A DNA stretch of 64,000 bases from an uncultured Ignavibacteria bacterium (GCA_937974175.1 CALJIG010000047.1:55322-119321), one strand, 5' to 3'; shown: positions 17,082 to 27,425, counted from the first letter of the stretch. Translations and numbers: made by a program. The notes: generated by a model from the letters alone, not told the origin.

Positions 17082-19991
17082 CTACTTCACTAAAACCATT
17101 TTCTTAACATTAAGAAACTCACCTGCCTGCATTTTATAAAAATACACTCCGCTTGAAAGGTTTGATGCATTAAACTGAACTGAATAATATCCCGCCTGCT
17201 TCACTTCACTCACAAGCTGCTTAACTTCTCTTCCGCTGATATCATAAATCTTTAAACTTACAAATCCTTCGGCGGGCAGCTGATAATTAATTACAGTGGC
17301 GGGGTTGAACGGATTCGGATAATTTTGAGCAAGCGAATACCTTAACGGAACTCCTATGTTGACCGCTTCAGATAAATCGTGATACTTAAAATTACCGTTA
17401 TAATCTATCTGCTTTAAGCGATAGTTATATTTTCCCGTTCGCAGCCCGCCGTCTGTAAATGTATAATTATGCGTTACATTTGAAGTGCCTATGCCTGCTA
17501 TAAAATTTATTTTTTCCCAGCTCTTCCCGTCTGATTTTCTTTCAATATCAAATCCCTTATTGTTCAGCTCAGATATTGTGCTCCACTGAAGTTTTACACT
17601 TGCTGAAGCGACAATTGCTGTGAAAGATGCAAGCTCAACTGGCAAAGGTATATCAGATAAATTTAAAAACACTGAATATTTATCCTCCACATCATTCGTA
17701 CTTATAATATCTTTTTTACCGTCCATATTCATATCTCCTGTCATTATTAATTTTGTGCCGACAAATGCAGTTAAATCAATCTTCGAAGCAAATGAAGGAG
17801 TTGATGCTCCCGGAGTAATAGTATTTATTAATACCGAATTCGTTCCTGAATTTTTGTTGCAGCATACAATATCAATAATACCATCGCCGTTGTAATCAGT
17901 GTTTGTTATTGCATAAGGATATGCTCCAGTGCTAAATTGCATACCTGATGAAAACGAAACAGAAGAAGAGCCCGGAGAAGTTGTATTAAATATTACAGTG
18001 ATTGTTGAATCAAACAGATTACATGCAGCCACATCGGGTTTACAGTCTCCGTTGAAATCTGCTGTTGTCAGCGCGCTTATAGAAGAGCCCGCAGAAAAAT
18101 TTTGTAAAGCGCCAAAAGAAGGAGTTAATCCTCCGGGCGCAATTGTGTTAATTAGGACTGATACGTTTCCTCCGCTGATAAGCAGTAAATCGGGCCTGCC
18201 GTCGAAATTTATATCGGCAGACTGCATTTCAATTACCGATGATGCAGAATAAAATGATGCCGCTGAAAACGAAGGAGAAGATGCGCCGGGAGACGTAGTG
18301 TTAAACATTACATATACTTTTGAATCAACATTATCTGCATAAGCTAAATCCTGCTTTCCATCCATGTTAAAATCTCCGAAGCAAAATTTTGCAATAGGAT
18401 TCGCTGCGCTTATTGATGACTCACTTCCGAAGCTTACAGAACCTGCTCCGGGAGAAGTTGTATTCATTTTAAAATAAATTGATGCGCCGCTTGTGCCTTC
18501 ATTGTAAATAAGGTCGGGCTTGTTATCTGTATTAAGGTCAACTGCCGAAAAATTTGTGGAGTACAGTGAAACGCTTACATCATTGGGAATTCCGAACGAA
18601 GGCACCATCGCGCCGGGAGTTACATTGTTCAATGAAACGGAAATCACATGTGAAATTGGTCCGCCGGCAGCAGCTATATCGGGCTTGCCGTCTAAGTTAA
18701 AATCGGCAATGCATGATTTTGAAGGAAGCCCCGAAGCGGTGAAATCTGTCTTTGCTCCGAAGTTAACGCTTGCCGTCCCAAGCTGTGTTAAATTCATCTT
18801 TACGCTAACGGAATCCTGAGTATACACATTTGTATATACAATATCCTTTGCGCCGTCGCCGTTCAAATCAACTATTTCTCCTCCGAAACCTGAGCAGATA
18901 TTCACAGGCAGTCTCATTGCCGGATAAAATGAAGGCGTAGTCGCTCCGGGAGAAGTTGTGTTAAGTGAAACAATTATTGTGCTGTCGGATTCATCTCCTG
19001 ATAGAATATCGGGAATATTATCTCCGTTTATATCTTTTGTAACTATCCAGTTTGTATGTCCGGGATTTAAATCATATCGCGTATAAAATGACGCAGTTGA
19101 TGCGCCGGGAGTAGTATTGTTTATCAGGATAGCAACATAATAAACCATACCAAAGACTACATCCTGTTTGCCGTCAAGATTCAAATCAGCAACGGATATT
19201 GCATCAGCTTCATAATTCGTCGGAAGACCGATGACTTGCTGAGTGAAAGAAGGAACAGATGCGCCGGGAGGAGTGGTATTAATATAAATATGAATGTAGT
19301 TGTTAAGATAAAACGAAACTATAAAATCCGCTTTGCCGTCGTTGTTTAAATCACCTGTCTTGCAAAAAATAGGATTATCTCCGGCTGCGAAAAGAACGTG
19401 ACTTGAAAATATCGGCTCAGTAGCTCCAGTAGGAGTGGCGTTTAATATAACTATAATACTATCTTTGTGATTGTATGGCATAACAATATCGGGTTTACCG
19501 TCTAAATTAAAATCTGCAAAATCTCCCTTAGTGCTATTGCCGTTGAGCGAAGTAAAAGTTCTGGGAGAAGAAAATGAAGGCGATAATGAGCCGGAAGATG
19601 TATAGTTCAAGAGAATGCTGAATTGACCATAATATGTTGATGCAAGTAAATCCGGTTTTCCGTCTGTGTTAAAATCACATGCGCGCATTCCGAACGGCTC
19701 GCTGCTAATACCTCCTGCAGAAAAATTTATATTGCCGGTAAAAGCAGGAGTTAGTGAGTTTACTGCAGTAGTGTTTAAATAAACGGAAATCGTGCCTTCC
19801 ATGACATTAGAGACTGCCATATCAGGTCTTCCGTCGCCGTTAAAATCCGCTGTTACAACGTCAATCGGTTGGCTTCCCGTACGAAATCCATAAGAGCCGG
19901 AAAATGTAAGCTGGGCAGAAGCCGAGCTGCTGAAAAGTAGAAATGCATTCATTCCGCAAAGGATGAACAGTTTAATAAGTGTTTTTTTCAT
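17082..19991 (-). CDS. FG-GAP/VCBS T9SS cargo (969 aa)
   Basis: A signal peptide (about 1-26, SASAQ) is followed by ~14 FG-GAP/VCBS units with D-x-N-x-D-G-K-P-D loops alternating with linkers such as TTSPGASTPSF, then the PLPVELASF module near 800 and a sorting domain (NYPNPFNPATVINYQLP; KKMVLVK). It is the intact counterpart of the split gene at 6486-9394. FG-GAP propellers are typical integrin-like, calcium-binding surface structures; the exact role is unknown. It is divergent from family copy B with 162 bases between start codons. A CTCCT precedes the ATG, a weaker form of the CCCT seen before other cargo starts. Confidence 0.92.
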   Translation of the reverse strand: MKKTLIKLFILCGMNAFLLFSSSASAQLTFSGSYGFRTGSQPIDVVTADFNGDGRPDMAVSNVMEGTISVYLNTTAVNSLTPAFTGNINFSAGGISSEPFGMRACDFNTDGKPDLLASTYYGQFSILLNYTSSGSLSPSFSSPRTFTSLNGNSTKGDFADFNLDGKPDIVMPYNHKDSIIVILNATPTGATEPIFSSHVLFAAGDNPIFCKTGDLNNDGKADFIVSFYLNNYIHIYINTTPPGASVPSFTQQVIGLPTNYEADAISVADLNLDGKQDVVFGMVYYVAILINNTTPGASTASFYTRYDLNPGHTNWIVTKDINGDNIPDILSGDESDSTIIVSLNTTSPGATTPSFYPAMRLPVNICSGFGGEIVDLNGDGAKDIVYTNVYTQDSVSVKMNLTQLGTASVNFGAKTDFTASGLPSKSCIADFNLDGKPDIAAAGGPISHVISVSLNNVTPGAMVPSFGIPNDVSVSLYSTNFSAVDLNTDNKPDLIYNEGTSGASIYFKMNTTSPGAGSVSFGSESSISAANPIAKFCFGDFNMDGKQDLAYADNVDSKVYVMFNTTSPGASSPSFSAASFYSASSVIEMQSADINFDGRPDLLLISGGNVSVLINTIAPGGLTPSFGALQNFSAGSSISALTTADFNGDCKPDVAACNLFDSTITVIFNTTSPGSSSVSFSSGMQFSTGAYPYAITNTDYNGDGIIDIVCCNKNSGTNSVLINTITPGASTPSFASKIDLTAFVGTKLIMTGDMNMDGKKDIISTNDVEDKYSVFLNLSDIPLPVELASFTAIVASASVKLQWSTISELNNKGFDIERKSDGKSWEKINFIAGIGTSNVTHNYTFTDGGLRTGKYNYRLKQIDYNGNFKYHDLSEAVNIGVPLRYSLAQNYPNPFNPATVINYQLPAEGFVSLKIYDISGREVKQLVSEVKQAGYYSVQFNASNLSSGVYFYKMQAGEFLNVKKMVLVK

Positions 19992-20031
19992 AGGAGTTTT
20001 TAAAAATTAAGAAACTGAAATTATTTTCTAA

Positions 20032-20071
20032 TAAATTAAAAATTCTATATATTCATCTCAAAAAGATTTTT
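20032..20071 (-). promoter_or_regulatory. Cargo promoter for gene 19991-17082
   Basis: Read on the minus strand: AAAAATCTTTTTG (20071-20059), 20 bases, TAATTTA (20038-20032). It has the same spacing as the other cargo promoters; the last G of the -7 box is A here. Confidence 0.55.
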
Positions 20072-20153
20072 AGTTTTTTTACTGAGTTTTTATTCCTGAA
20101 CTTACTGCTAAACCGTTAATAAACAATTTATTAAACGATAAATTTTACCGACT

Positions 20154-21614
20154 ATGCTGCCCCCCGCTACTCTTGAAATACTAAAAAGATTAGATAAGGA
20201 AGATTTAAAAAAATTTGGTTTATTCTTAAAATCTCCTTACTTCAATACAATGGAAATACTTCCCAAGGTATTTGAGATAATTAAAAACACTTATCCTGAC
20301 TTCAACTCTCCCGCTCTGTCTTTTCAGAATATGTTTGCAAAATTGTATAAAGGGAAAGAATTTAAGGAGCAGACAATACGTAATTTATATTCGGAAATCG
20401 GAAACCTGCTTAAATCATTTATAGCAGTTGAAACTTTGAAGACAGATGAGATTGCTTTAAATACAGCATTCTTAGTAGGTCTCAGGCAGAAAAAGGCTTT
20501 TGATTTATCAAATAAAACAGCTGCAAAAAACCGTGATAAAATTACAAATGAATTCGGTATAGGTGCATTAGCGTTTCATTCGCATTACATAAACTATGCA
20601 AACTGGACTAACAATATGAACGACCAGAGAAAAAATACATCTAAAGAATATATTTCATTGGTAAAATTCTTATCAGAAAATCTGATAGTTTTTCTTTTAA
20701 AAGAAATATTTTTGCTTGCTTCAGAAAACACCAGCCATAGAAAACTTTTTATCGATGCAAAGGAAGATTTCATTTTCGAAAAATTTATTAGTGCTTTTAA
20801 CTTAAGTGCTTTTCTTGAAGAATTCGATAAAATTAATATATCTCTGGCATCTATTTTAAAAATCCAGTATTGGTTCTATTATTATTGTGTAAATGAATTA
20901 TCCGAAACAGAATTTTATAAAATTAAAAATGAAATAACGAAAAACATAAGCAGGTTTTACAAGGTAGAACAAGTGCAGTTTATACAGGAATTGATAAGAT
21001 TAGCCCTGACTAAGCTTGTTCCTGCCGATAAAAAATATTACAAAGATATATTTGACTTAATGAAGTTGTTTTGTAGTCTTGATATATATCCCGATAAAAA
21101 TATCGCAGATTTTAAGGCGGGTATGTTCAGAGATATGTTTACGGTAGCAATAATATTAAAAGAGTACAGCTGGGCGGAAAATTTTGTAAATCATTACTCA
21201 AAGTTTCTGGGAGAAGATGTGCGCTCGGATGAGTTTAATTATTGTATGGGCAATCTGAGCTTTAAGCAGGGAAAATTCGAGAAGTCTTTAGATTATTTTA
21301 ACAGAGTTGAACTGAAAGATATCATTGAAAAAATAAATATAAGATTTTTTTATTTAATGAATTTTATTGAGCTTGGTGCCTTTGAAAATGCGCGTTCGGC
21401 GCTCCAAACATTGCGTCAATATTCACAGGATAGAAAAAATATTCCTGAAATGTATTCTATTCTTATTCCTGATGCTCTGAAATATTTTCAGGAAATTATC
21501 AAATGCAAAGAGCAGAACAAAAAAATTGAGAAGTTTGTGTATGACGAAGCTTTTAAAGAAAAAAGATATTATCATAAACAATATATTCAGGAAAAAATGA
21601 ATGAACTGATTTGA
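20154..21614 (+). CDS. ~485-aa TPR-like paralogue (copy B)
   Basis: 486 residues, cytoplasmic by lack of any signal or membrane segment. It has EILKRLDKEDLKKFGLFL plus SPYFN at 27-31, a YPDF segment near 47, RNLYSEIGNLLKSF near 80, a central LMKLFCSLDIYPDK segment and the C-terminal TPR-like pairs (NYCMGNLSFKQGKFEKSLDYF; RFFYLMNFIELGAFENARSAL). The mature family appears to be an all-helical solenoid. No catalytic motif, DNA-binding helix-turn-helix or nucleotide-binding loop is visible. It is divergent from the FG-GAP cargo and faces the sensor-kinase operon at 21838. I recall similar SP-F-F-N starts in Bacteroidota hypothetical proteins but no assigned function. Confidence 0.9.
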   Translation: MLPPATLEILKRLDKEDLKKFGLFLKSPYFNTMEILPKVFEIIKNTYPDFNSPALSFQNMFAKLYKGKEFKEQTIRNLYSEIGNLLKSFIAVETLKTDEIALNTAFLVGLRQKKAFDLSNKTAAKNRDKITNEFGIGALAFHSHYINYANWTNNMNDQRKNTSKEYISLVKFLSENLIVFLLKEIFLLASENTSHRKLFIDAKEDFIFEKFISAFNLSAFLEEFDKINISLASILKIQYWFYYYCVNELSETEFYKIKNEITKNISRFYKVEQVQFIQELIRLALTKLVPADKKYYKDIFDLMKLFCSLDIYPDKNIADFKAGMFRDMFTVAIILKEYSWAENFVNHYSKFLGEDVRSDEFNYCMGNLSFKQGKFEKSLDYFNRVELKDIIEKINIRFFYLMNFIELGAFENARSALQTLRQYSQDRKNIPEMYSILIPDALKYFQEIIKCKEQNKKIEKFVYDEAFKEKRYYHKQYIQEKMNELI

Positions 21615-21684
21615 GAAACATTAGCTTTAAATTTTTCCTGAATATACTCTCTAATTTCAATTATAGGTTATTTTAAAAATAGAA

Positions 21685-21747
21685 AACCCCCTCAAGATGT
21701 TAATTCTTGAGAGGTTTATCCTGAGCTGACAGAGGGATTAAACTCTC
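21685..21747 (-). repeat. Degenerate tRNA-Thr 3'-end plus terminator hairpin
   Basis: The hairpin part (AACCCCCTCAAGAT / ATTCTTGAGAGGTTT, 21685-21717) is well kept and can terminate copy B's transcript. The adjoining minus-strand tRNA part keeps TTTAATCCCTCTGTCAGCTC (T-loop remnant and 3' acceptor strand); the anticodon part is lost. The orientation is antisense to copy B, unlike at copies C and D. Confidence 0.65.
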
Positions 21748-21837
21748 AGTGAATATAATTTTTTAGTTTGTATAAATTTAAAAAGTATCTCACAAATATG
21801 AGATTGATTATTGATTGGTAATTATGAAAATTTAATC

Positions 21838-24800
21838 ATGAAAATACTGTGTGTTTTGCTTCTGCTTTTGCTTTTTTGCATAAATCAAAAACTTAAAGCA
21901 GAATTATTTAATGTTGAGAAAATAGAAGGTGAAGGAGGGTTTCCGTCAAATCTTGTCTATAAAATTTATCAGGATAGCAAAGGGTTTATATGGTTCGGTA
22001 CAATGTACGGTCTCTACAGATATGATGGAGTAAATTATAATTCTTACCGGTACAATCCATTCGATTCAACTACAATAGGAAATGATGATGTTATCAGTAT
22101 TTTTGAGGATAGCAAGGGCTACCTTTGGTTTGGGACTTATATGGGAGGAGTAAGCCGGTACGATTCCAAAACTTCTACATTCACCCGTTTTGTTCATAAA
22201 GAAAATTCAACCAGCTTATGCGATAATACGGTGTGGTCAATTACTGAAGATATGGCGGGTGTGTTATGGTTCGGGACATCTAACGGATTGTGCAAATTCG
22301 AAAACAATAATTTTACTACATACCGTGACTTCAACGGGAACACTAAAAGCAACCACATTTTATCTTTAGCAGCGGATAGTCAAAACAACTTATGGATTGG
22401 CAGTTTTATGGGCGGCTTATATAGATTTAACCCCGAAAGAAATAAATTTGATAATTTTAAAAGAAACAATAATGCCGATTCAATAAACGGAAATGTTGTA
22501 AGAGGACTTTATCGTGATAAGAAAGGAAATATCTGGTTAGGATTGATTAAGCGCGGAGCTTGTATGATATCAAATGCAGATATAAAGAAAGGGGAATACA
22601 AGTTTAGTAAGAAAATATTCGATTCAACAGTTGTCAACTCTCCGGGAAATGCAACAATCTATGAAATTACTGAAAACAAAAACGGAGATATATTTTTCAG
22701 CTCATCAAACAATGTTTATCAATACAGTCCGGCTCAGAATAAATTTTCAAAGATTATTCTTTCTACAATTTCAAAAGGACCCTCAGAGAATATTGCTATG
22801 ATTTGCGATATATCCAATTGTTTATGGGTAAGCTCCTACGAAAACTGTTTATATAAAGCAGTAAACAACAATAATAATTTTTCAAATTTTTCCATTGATG
22901 TAAACGGTAATGAAATAGGTAACGTGAAATCTATCTTTTATGAAAAAAACAAAAGCAGAATTTTATTGGGTAGCAGTTCCGGATTATTTGAATTTGATGA
23001 GACATGTGAAAAAATCTCAAAGATAGATTTAGAAAACAAAAATGTATTAGTAAATGCTATATTACAAATTGAAAATGATTTATTTTTAGGAACTGATAAC
23101 GGGTTAATATGTATTTTGGGAAATAAAGAGGAAAAACTGTTAATGCAGGGTATTTCATTTACAAAACTTATTTCTGATGGAAATAAGATAGTGGCAGGAA
23201 CACAAAACGGAATTTACTTTATTAACTCCGATACGTATGATACTGTCACATATAAAAATGAACCTGGCAATAAAAATAGTTTGAGTGATAATATAATTTT
23301 ATCTTTGTACAAAGATAAAGAAAATAATATCTGGGCAGGTACTTATGCAGGATTGAATAAATATAACGGTGACAACAAAAATTTCATCAGGTACTCAAAA
23401 TCTTTAAATGATACAAATTCACTTAGCAATAACTATATTTATTCCATCCTTCAGAAAGATGAAAACAATTTATTCCTCGGGACTGCAGGAGGGGTAAATA
23501 TATTTAATTGCAAAGAAAATAAAGTTAGGTTAGTAAGAGAGAGTACGAATCAAAATTCCGTCATTAACTCAATGCTTATTGGTGATAATAATCTTTGGAT
23601 GGGTACAAATAACGGAATTGCACGAATGAATTTAACCAATTCTTCGATTAAAATTTTCGCGGCGGGAGCAACCAACAACATTTTTAATCCGGACGCTTTG
23701 ATTAGAACTGAAAACGGAAATATATTTGCAGGAAGCAGGACGGGATTAGTTGTGTTTAATCCGGATGATTTTAAATTAGATACTTCTAAGCCGATAATTT
23801 CTTTTGCCAATGTCAAAGTATTCAATGAAAAAATAAATATTAAATCGAACGATAAAAAAATTGAAACCATAGATTTATCACGATTACAAAAAGTAGAACT
23901 GGATTATACTGAGAATAATTTGCAGGTAGATTTTGCTTTAATGGATTTTAATAATCCCAAAAAGAATCTGTATGAATACAGACTTGAAGGCATAGATGAG
24001 AACTGGATTTCAGCAGGAAACAAAAATTATGTGTTTTATTCTAATCTGAATCCCGGTAAATACGAATTAAAAATTCGAGGAGTAAATTATGAAGGAATAA
24101 AGAGCGATGAGAAATCTTTAACATTAGTTATCAATCCTCCTTTCTGGAGGACGTTATGGTTTTATTTACTATTATTGATTGTAGCAGTTGCGATAATCCT
24201 TTCAATATACAAATACAGATTACAAAAAAATATTAAACTGGCATTAGAGATTGAGTATGCAAAAGAAGAAGAGCGCGAGAAATGGCGTGAGCAAGCCTCG
24301 ATTGATTATCATGATGAGCTAGGCCATAAGCTTACAAGAATATCAATGTATTCCAGAAGAGTTCTTAAGAGAATGAACGGCTCTTCAAATGAAATCGGCG
24401 AAGATGTTAATAATATTATTGAGACTTCGAACAGCCTTCGAATGAGCGCGCGTGATTTAATATGGTCTCTTAATCCCTCTGAAGATTCCCTATATGATTT
24501 TATTACGCGTGTAAATCTTTTTGCCGATGAGTTATTTGAAAACTCAGGAATAAAATATCATAAGACTGAAAATATAACTGAGTGGAAAACAATTGAACTT
24601 AAAATGGATGTAAAGCGGCAGATGCTATTTGTGATAAAAGAAGGAATGAATAATGCTTTAAAATACTCTCAAGCAGAAAACATAATGTTAAAAATTATTA
24701 ATGAAGAGGGAAGATTAAAAATTGAGATAACTGATGACGGAATTGGTTTCGAAAATAAAACCGAGTATTCGGGGTACGGTTTACTGAATATGCAGAAGCG

Positions 24801-24909
24801 CGCAAAGAAGGCCGGGTTTGCCCTGGAAATCATTTCTTCAGTTGGAAGAGGTACAAAAATTACTATTTATAATATAGTGTATTCAATTCATTCAAATAAA
24901 ATTATTTAA
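21838..24909 (+). CDS. Hybrid-type sensor: two-component propeller, Y_Y_Y, histidine kinase
   Basis: An upstream TTG (21811) is in frame, but the ATG at 21838 is directly followed by a signal sequence (MKILCVLLLLLLFCINQ), so I place the start here (1023 residues). Residues about 25-650 are 'WFGT..GL.RYD'-type two-component propeller repeats, followed by a Y_Y_Y domain (LYEYRLEGIDENW, NPGKYELKIRG), a membrane helix (TLWFYLLLLIVAVAIIL), a HisKA_3 dimerisation helix with the phospho-accepting His in DYHDELGHKL, and an HATPase_c domain (EGMNNALKYS, TDDGIGF, GYGLLNMQKRA). It has no receiver domain and pairs with the response regulator whose start overlaps its stop by one base. The large periplasmic propeller suggests sensing of an external ligand, often glycan-related in such sensors; the ligand is not known here. 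Confidence 0.93.
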   Translation: MKILCVLLLLLLFCINQKLKAELFNVEKIEGEGGFPSNLVYKIYQDSKGFIWFGTMYGLYRYDGVNYNSYRYNPFDSTTIGNDDVISIFEDSKGYLWFGTYMGGVSRYDSKTSTFTRFVHKENSTSLCDNTVWSITEDMAGVLWFGTSNGLCKFENNNFTTYRDFNGNTKSNHILSLAADSQNNLWIGSFMGGLYRFNPERNKFDNFKRNNNADSINGNVVRGLYRDKKGNIWLGLIKRGACMISNADIKKGEYKFSKKIFDSTVVNSPGNATIYEITENKNGDIFFSSSNNVYQYSPAQNKFSKIILSTISKGPSENIAMICDISNCLWVSSYENCLYKAVNNNNNFSNFSIDVNGNEIGNVKSIFYEKNKSRILLGSSSGLFEFDETCEKISKIDLENKNVLVNAILQIENDLFLGTDNGLICILGNKEEKLLMQGISFTKLISDGNKIVAGTQNGIYFINSDTYDTVTYKNEPGNKNSLSDNIILSLYKDKENNIWAGTYAGLNKYNGDNKNFIRYSKSLNDTNSLSNNYIYSILQKDENNLFLGTAGGVNIFNCKENKVRLVRESTNQNSVINSMLIGDNNLWMGTNNGIARMNLTNSSIKIFAAGATNNIFNPDALIRTENGNIFAGSRTGLVVFNPDDFKLDTSKPIISFANVKVFNEKINIKSNDKKIETIDLSRLQKVELDYTENNLQVDFALMDFNNPKKNLYEYRLEGIDENWISAGNKNYVFYSNLNPGKYELKIRGVNYEGIKSDEKSLTLVINPPFWRTLWFYLLLLIVAVAIILSIYKYRLQKNIKLALEIEYAKEEEREKWREQASIDYHDELGHKLTRISMYSRRVLKRMNGSSNEIGEDVNNIIETSNSLRMSARDLIWSLNPSEDSLYDFITRVNLFADELFENSGIKYHKTENITEWKTIELKMDVKRQMLFVIKEGMNNALKYSQAENIMLKIINEEGRLKIEITDDGIGFENKTEYSGYGLLNMQKRAKKAGFALEIISSVGRGTKITIYNIVYSIHSNKII

Positions 24910-25526
24910 TGTTAAAAGTTGCCTTAATAGAAGATGACAAGTTAATAAGAACTGAACTTGAGCAAATGCTAAATGGCTCCGGTACCTGCCAATGCGTCGG
25001 CTCTTTTATGAACTGCGAAACTGCATTGAAGGAAATAGAAAAGAGTGAACCTGATGTAATTTTACTTGATATAGAACTCCCGGGAATCTCCGGCATTGAA
25101 GGAATTAAAAAAATAAAAGATATTTTACCTGAGTGTGATATAATTATGCTCACTGTTCACGAAGAATCAGAATCTATCTTTAATGCTTTGAAGAAAGGCG
25201 CAGTTGGCTACCTGGATAAAAGTGCCAGTGAAGAAAAAATTCTTCATGCAATTGCCGATGTGTATGACGGGGGTTCACCAATGACTCCGCGTATTGCAAG
25301 AAAAGTTTTAGGCTCATTTAAAGAAAGCGAAAGCACTTTGCTAACTGAGAGGGAGAAAGATGTACTGGAATCATTATGCAACGGTAACTCATATAAAGAA
25401 ATAGCATACAAATTGAAAATTACAGTCGGTACTGTTCGGCATCATATAAAAAATATTTATTCAAAACTTCACGTCCACTCTAAATCAGAGGCTGTCGCAA
25501 AAGCAATAAAAGAAAAATTGGTTTAA
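24909..25526 (+). CDS. NarL/LuxR-type response regulator
   Basis: 205 residues. The N-terminal receiver domain has the acidic pocket E8-D9-D10, the phosphoacceptor D54 (ILLDIELPG), T83 in MLTVHEE and K107 in GYLDKSAS. The C-terminal helix-turn-helix (about 140-200: LTEREKDVLESLCNG ... IAYKLKITVGTVRHHIKNIY) is of the LuxR/NarL class. Translation is coupled to the kinase (TAATG). The likely target is the next gene, whose promoter contains a perfect inverted repeat; that is inference. It is the only transcription factor in the window. Confidence 0.95.
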   Translation: MLKVALIEDDKLIRTELEQMLNGSGTCQCVGSFMNCETALKEIEKSEPDVILLDIELPGISGIEGIKKIKDILPECDIIMLTVHEESESIFNALKKGAVGYLDKSASEEKILHAIADVYDGGSPMTPRIARKVLGSFKESESTLLTEREKDVLESLCNGNSYKEIAYKLKITVGTVRHHIKNIYSKLHVHSKSEAVAKAIKEKLV

Positions 25527-25563
25527 AATGCGACCTTAATCCACCCCATACATATATGAGATG

Positions 25564-25614
25564 TTAACGTCTTCATTTAATTCGTAATTTTGTACAACTA
25601 AAAAAAGACGTTAA
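25564..25614 (+). promoter_or_regulatory. Promoter with 10-bp inverted repeat, candidate operator
   Basis: TTAACGTCTT (25564-25573) and AAGACGTTAA (25605-25614) are perfect inverted copies placed around the -7 box TAATTTTG (25585-25592). The right arm ends in the start codon of gene 25614. No TTTG lies at the -33 place; the left arm covers that area instead, as at an activator-dependent promoter. Confidence 0.6.
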
Positions 25615-27425
25615 TGAAAAAACCATCTGTAAATCTTGTAATTAAAATTCTAATTCCTCTCCTTTATTTTTTTATTTCCAACATTTCATCGGGTCAGACC
25701 TTTATGAAAATTACTGATGCAAACAATCCTATTGTATCAGACCCGGGTCATTCTTCGGGAACATTTGTCGGAACTGCATGGGTAGATATTGATAATGACG
25801 GAAAGCTGGATTTGTATGTATGCAACAGAAGTCTTTATAAAAATCTGGGCAATGGAAATTTCACAAAACTTCCGTCTGCACTTGATGAAATAACTTCTAC
25901 ACTCAGCACAACATGGGCTGATTATAACAATGACGGATACATTGATTGTTATGTAACATCAACAGGTGCTCCAAAATCATTTTTATATAAAAATAATGGC
26001 AACAGTACTTTTACAAAAATTACAACAGGTGCCATAGCAGACTCTTCTTACAATACAGGCTGGGGATGCTCATGGGGAGATTATAATAATGACGGATTCG
26101 TTGACTTAATTATTGTTGCCGCAAACGGATTCGGAGTTGTAAATCATCCTTCACGATTCTGGAAGAATAACGGTGACGGTTCATTCACTAAAATTGATAC
26201 AACTCAATTTACAATGATGAATGCGCCTTATACCTGCCCCACATGGTATGATTATGATCAGGATGGTGATATTGATTTATTTATAGGGAGCGGACCAGCA
26301 ACAGGTTCTCTTGCAAGGGATTACAATTATAAAAACCTATTGAAAGAGACCGGAAATCCTTTCCTGCAAAGAATAGATACATCTGCGATCGGAAGTGATT
26401 TGGTTGACGGGCAGGTTTGGAATTTTATTGATTACGATAACGATGGCGACCTTGATGCCTTCTTAACAAACTATGCGGTGAAAAATAATTTATATCGCAA
26501 CGAAGGCAATGGGTATTACGAAAAAATGACTGAAGCAGAAGTAGGAAATATTGTAACTGCGGGTCCTTCAAATTTAACAAATCTATGGGGAGATTTTGAT
26601 AATGACGGCTACCTGGATTGTTTTGTAACTAAAGATAATAATAATGCAAATAGATTCTATCATAATAACGGAAACGGTACTTTCACATATCTGGATACGA
26701 TTTCAATCTGCACAGGAGGCGGTCCGCACTTTGGCGCTACGGCAGGAGATTATAATAAAGACGGTAAGCTTGATATTTTTGTTACCGGAGTTACACAATT
26801 CAAAGGATTGTATCAGAATATATATCAGAACTCGAACAAGTGGATAAACATAAAATGTACAGGCACGACTTCAAACCGCTCGGCGCTTGGTACAAGGGTT
26901 AAAGCAAAAGCTACATACAATGGAATCCCACAATGGCAAACTAGAGAAATAAATGCAGCAAATAGTTTTAATTCAATGAATGCACTTAATGTTCATTTTG
27001 GATTTGGGAATGCGGCGCAGATTGATTCTCTTGTTGTGTTCTGGTCCAGTGGATTGAAACAAACTTTTACAAATGTTTCACTAAATAATTTTTATAATCT
27101 GACCGAAGGCAGTTCATTAACTTCAGAAGTTAAAACCATTTCCACAGAAGTACCAAATTCAATTTCTTTGAAGCAGAATTATCCTAATCCGTTTAATCCA
27201 TCGACTAAAATTCAATTTACAATCAATAAAGCATCGGATGTTTCATTGAAAATATTTGATATAAACGGACGTGAGGTAACAGAATTAATTAAAGGAAGTT
27301 ATTCACCCGGAACTTATGAATCAGAGTTTGATGCAGGCAATTATTTTCTCGCCAGCGGAATTTACTTCTATACATTATCAACAAACGGGTATTCAGAAAC
27401 AAGAAAACTAAATCTTATTAAATAA
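25614..27425 (+). CDS. ASPIC/UnbV-FG-GAP T9SS cargo
   Basis: 603 residues: a signal peptide (about 1-28, SSGQ), FG-GAP/VCBS repeats with D-x-D-N-D-G-x-x-D loops (WVDIDNDGKLDLYV, WADYNNDGYIDCYV, DYDQDGDIDLF), an ASPIC/UnbV domain at about 405-500 (NKWINIKCTG ... GIPQWQTREINAANSFNSMN ... WSSGLKQTF), and a sorting domain (NYPNPFNPSTKIQF). The CRTAC1-like build differs from the other FG-GAP cargos here, and the PVELSSF module is missing. It lies downstream of the two-component genes behind its own candidate operator, so it may be the output of that system. Its stop overlaps the start of the next gene. Confidence 0.92.
   Translation: MKKPSVNLVIKILIPLLYFFISNISSGQTFMKITDANNPIVSDPGHSSGTFVGTAWVDIDNDGKLDLYVCNRSLYKNLGNGNFTKLPSALDEITSTLSTTWADYNNDGYIDCYVTSTGAPKSFLYKNNGNSTFTKITTGAIADSSYNTGWGCSWGDYNNDGFVDLIIVAANGFGVVNHPSRFWKNNGDGSFTKIDTTQFTMMNAPYTCPTWYDYDQDGDIDLFIGSGPATGSLARDYNYKNLLKETGNPFLQRIDTSAIGSDLVDGQVWNFIDYDNDGDLDAFLTNYAVKNNLYRNEGNGYYEKMTEAEVGNIVTAGPSNLTNLWGDFDNDGYLDCFVTKDNNNANRFYHNNGNGTFTYLDTISICTGGGPHFGATAGDYNKDGKLDIFVTGVTQFKGLYQNIYQNSNKWINIKCTGTTSNRSALGTRVKAKATYNGIPQWQTREINAANSFNSMNALNVHFGFGNAAQIDSLVVFWSSGLKQTFTNVSLNNFYNLTEGSSLTSEVKTISTEVPNSISLKQNYPNPFNPSTKIQFTINKASDVSLKIFDINGREVTELIKGSYSPGTYESEFDAGNYFLASGIYFYTLSTNGYSETRKLNLIK

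Noticed and set aside
21811..21837. TTG start of the sensor kinase
   Set aside because: Nine extra residues before a clean signal peptide at the ATG 21838; no ribosome site supports TTG.
25527..25613. Riboswitch before the ASPIC cargo
   Set aside because: The only structure is the inverted repeat flanking the -7 box, which fits a DNA operator better than an RNA fold; the left arm lies upstream of the transcript start.
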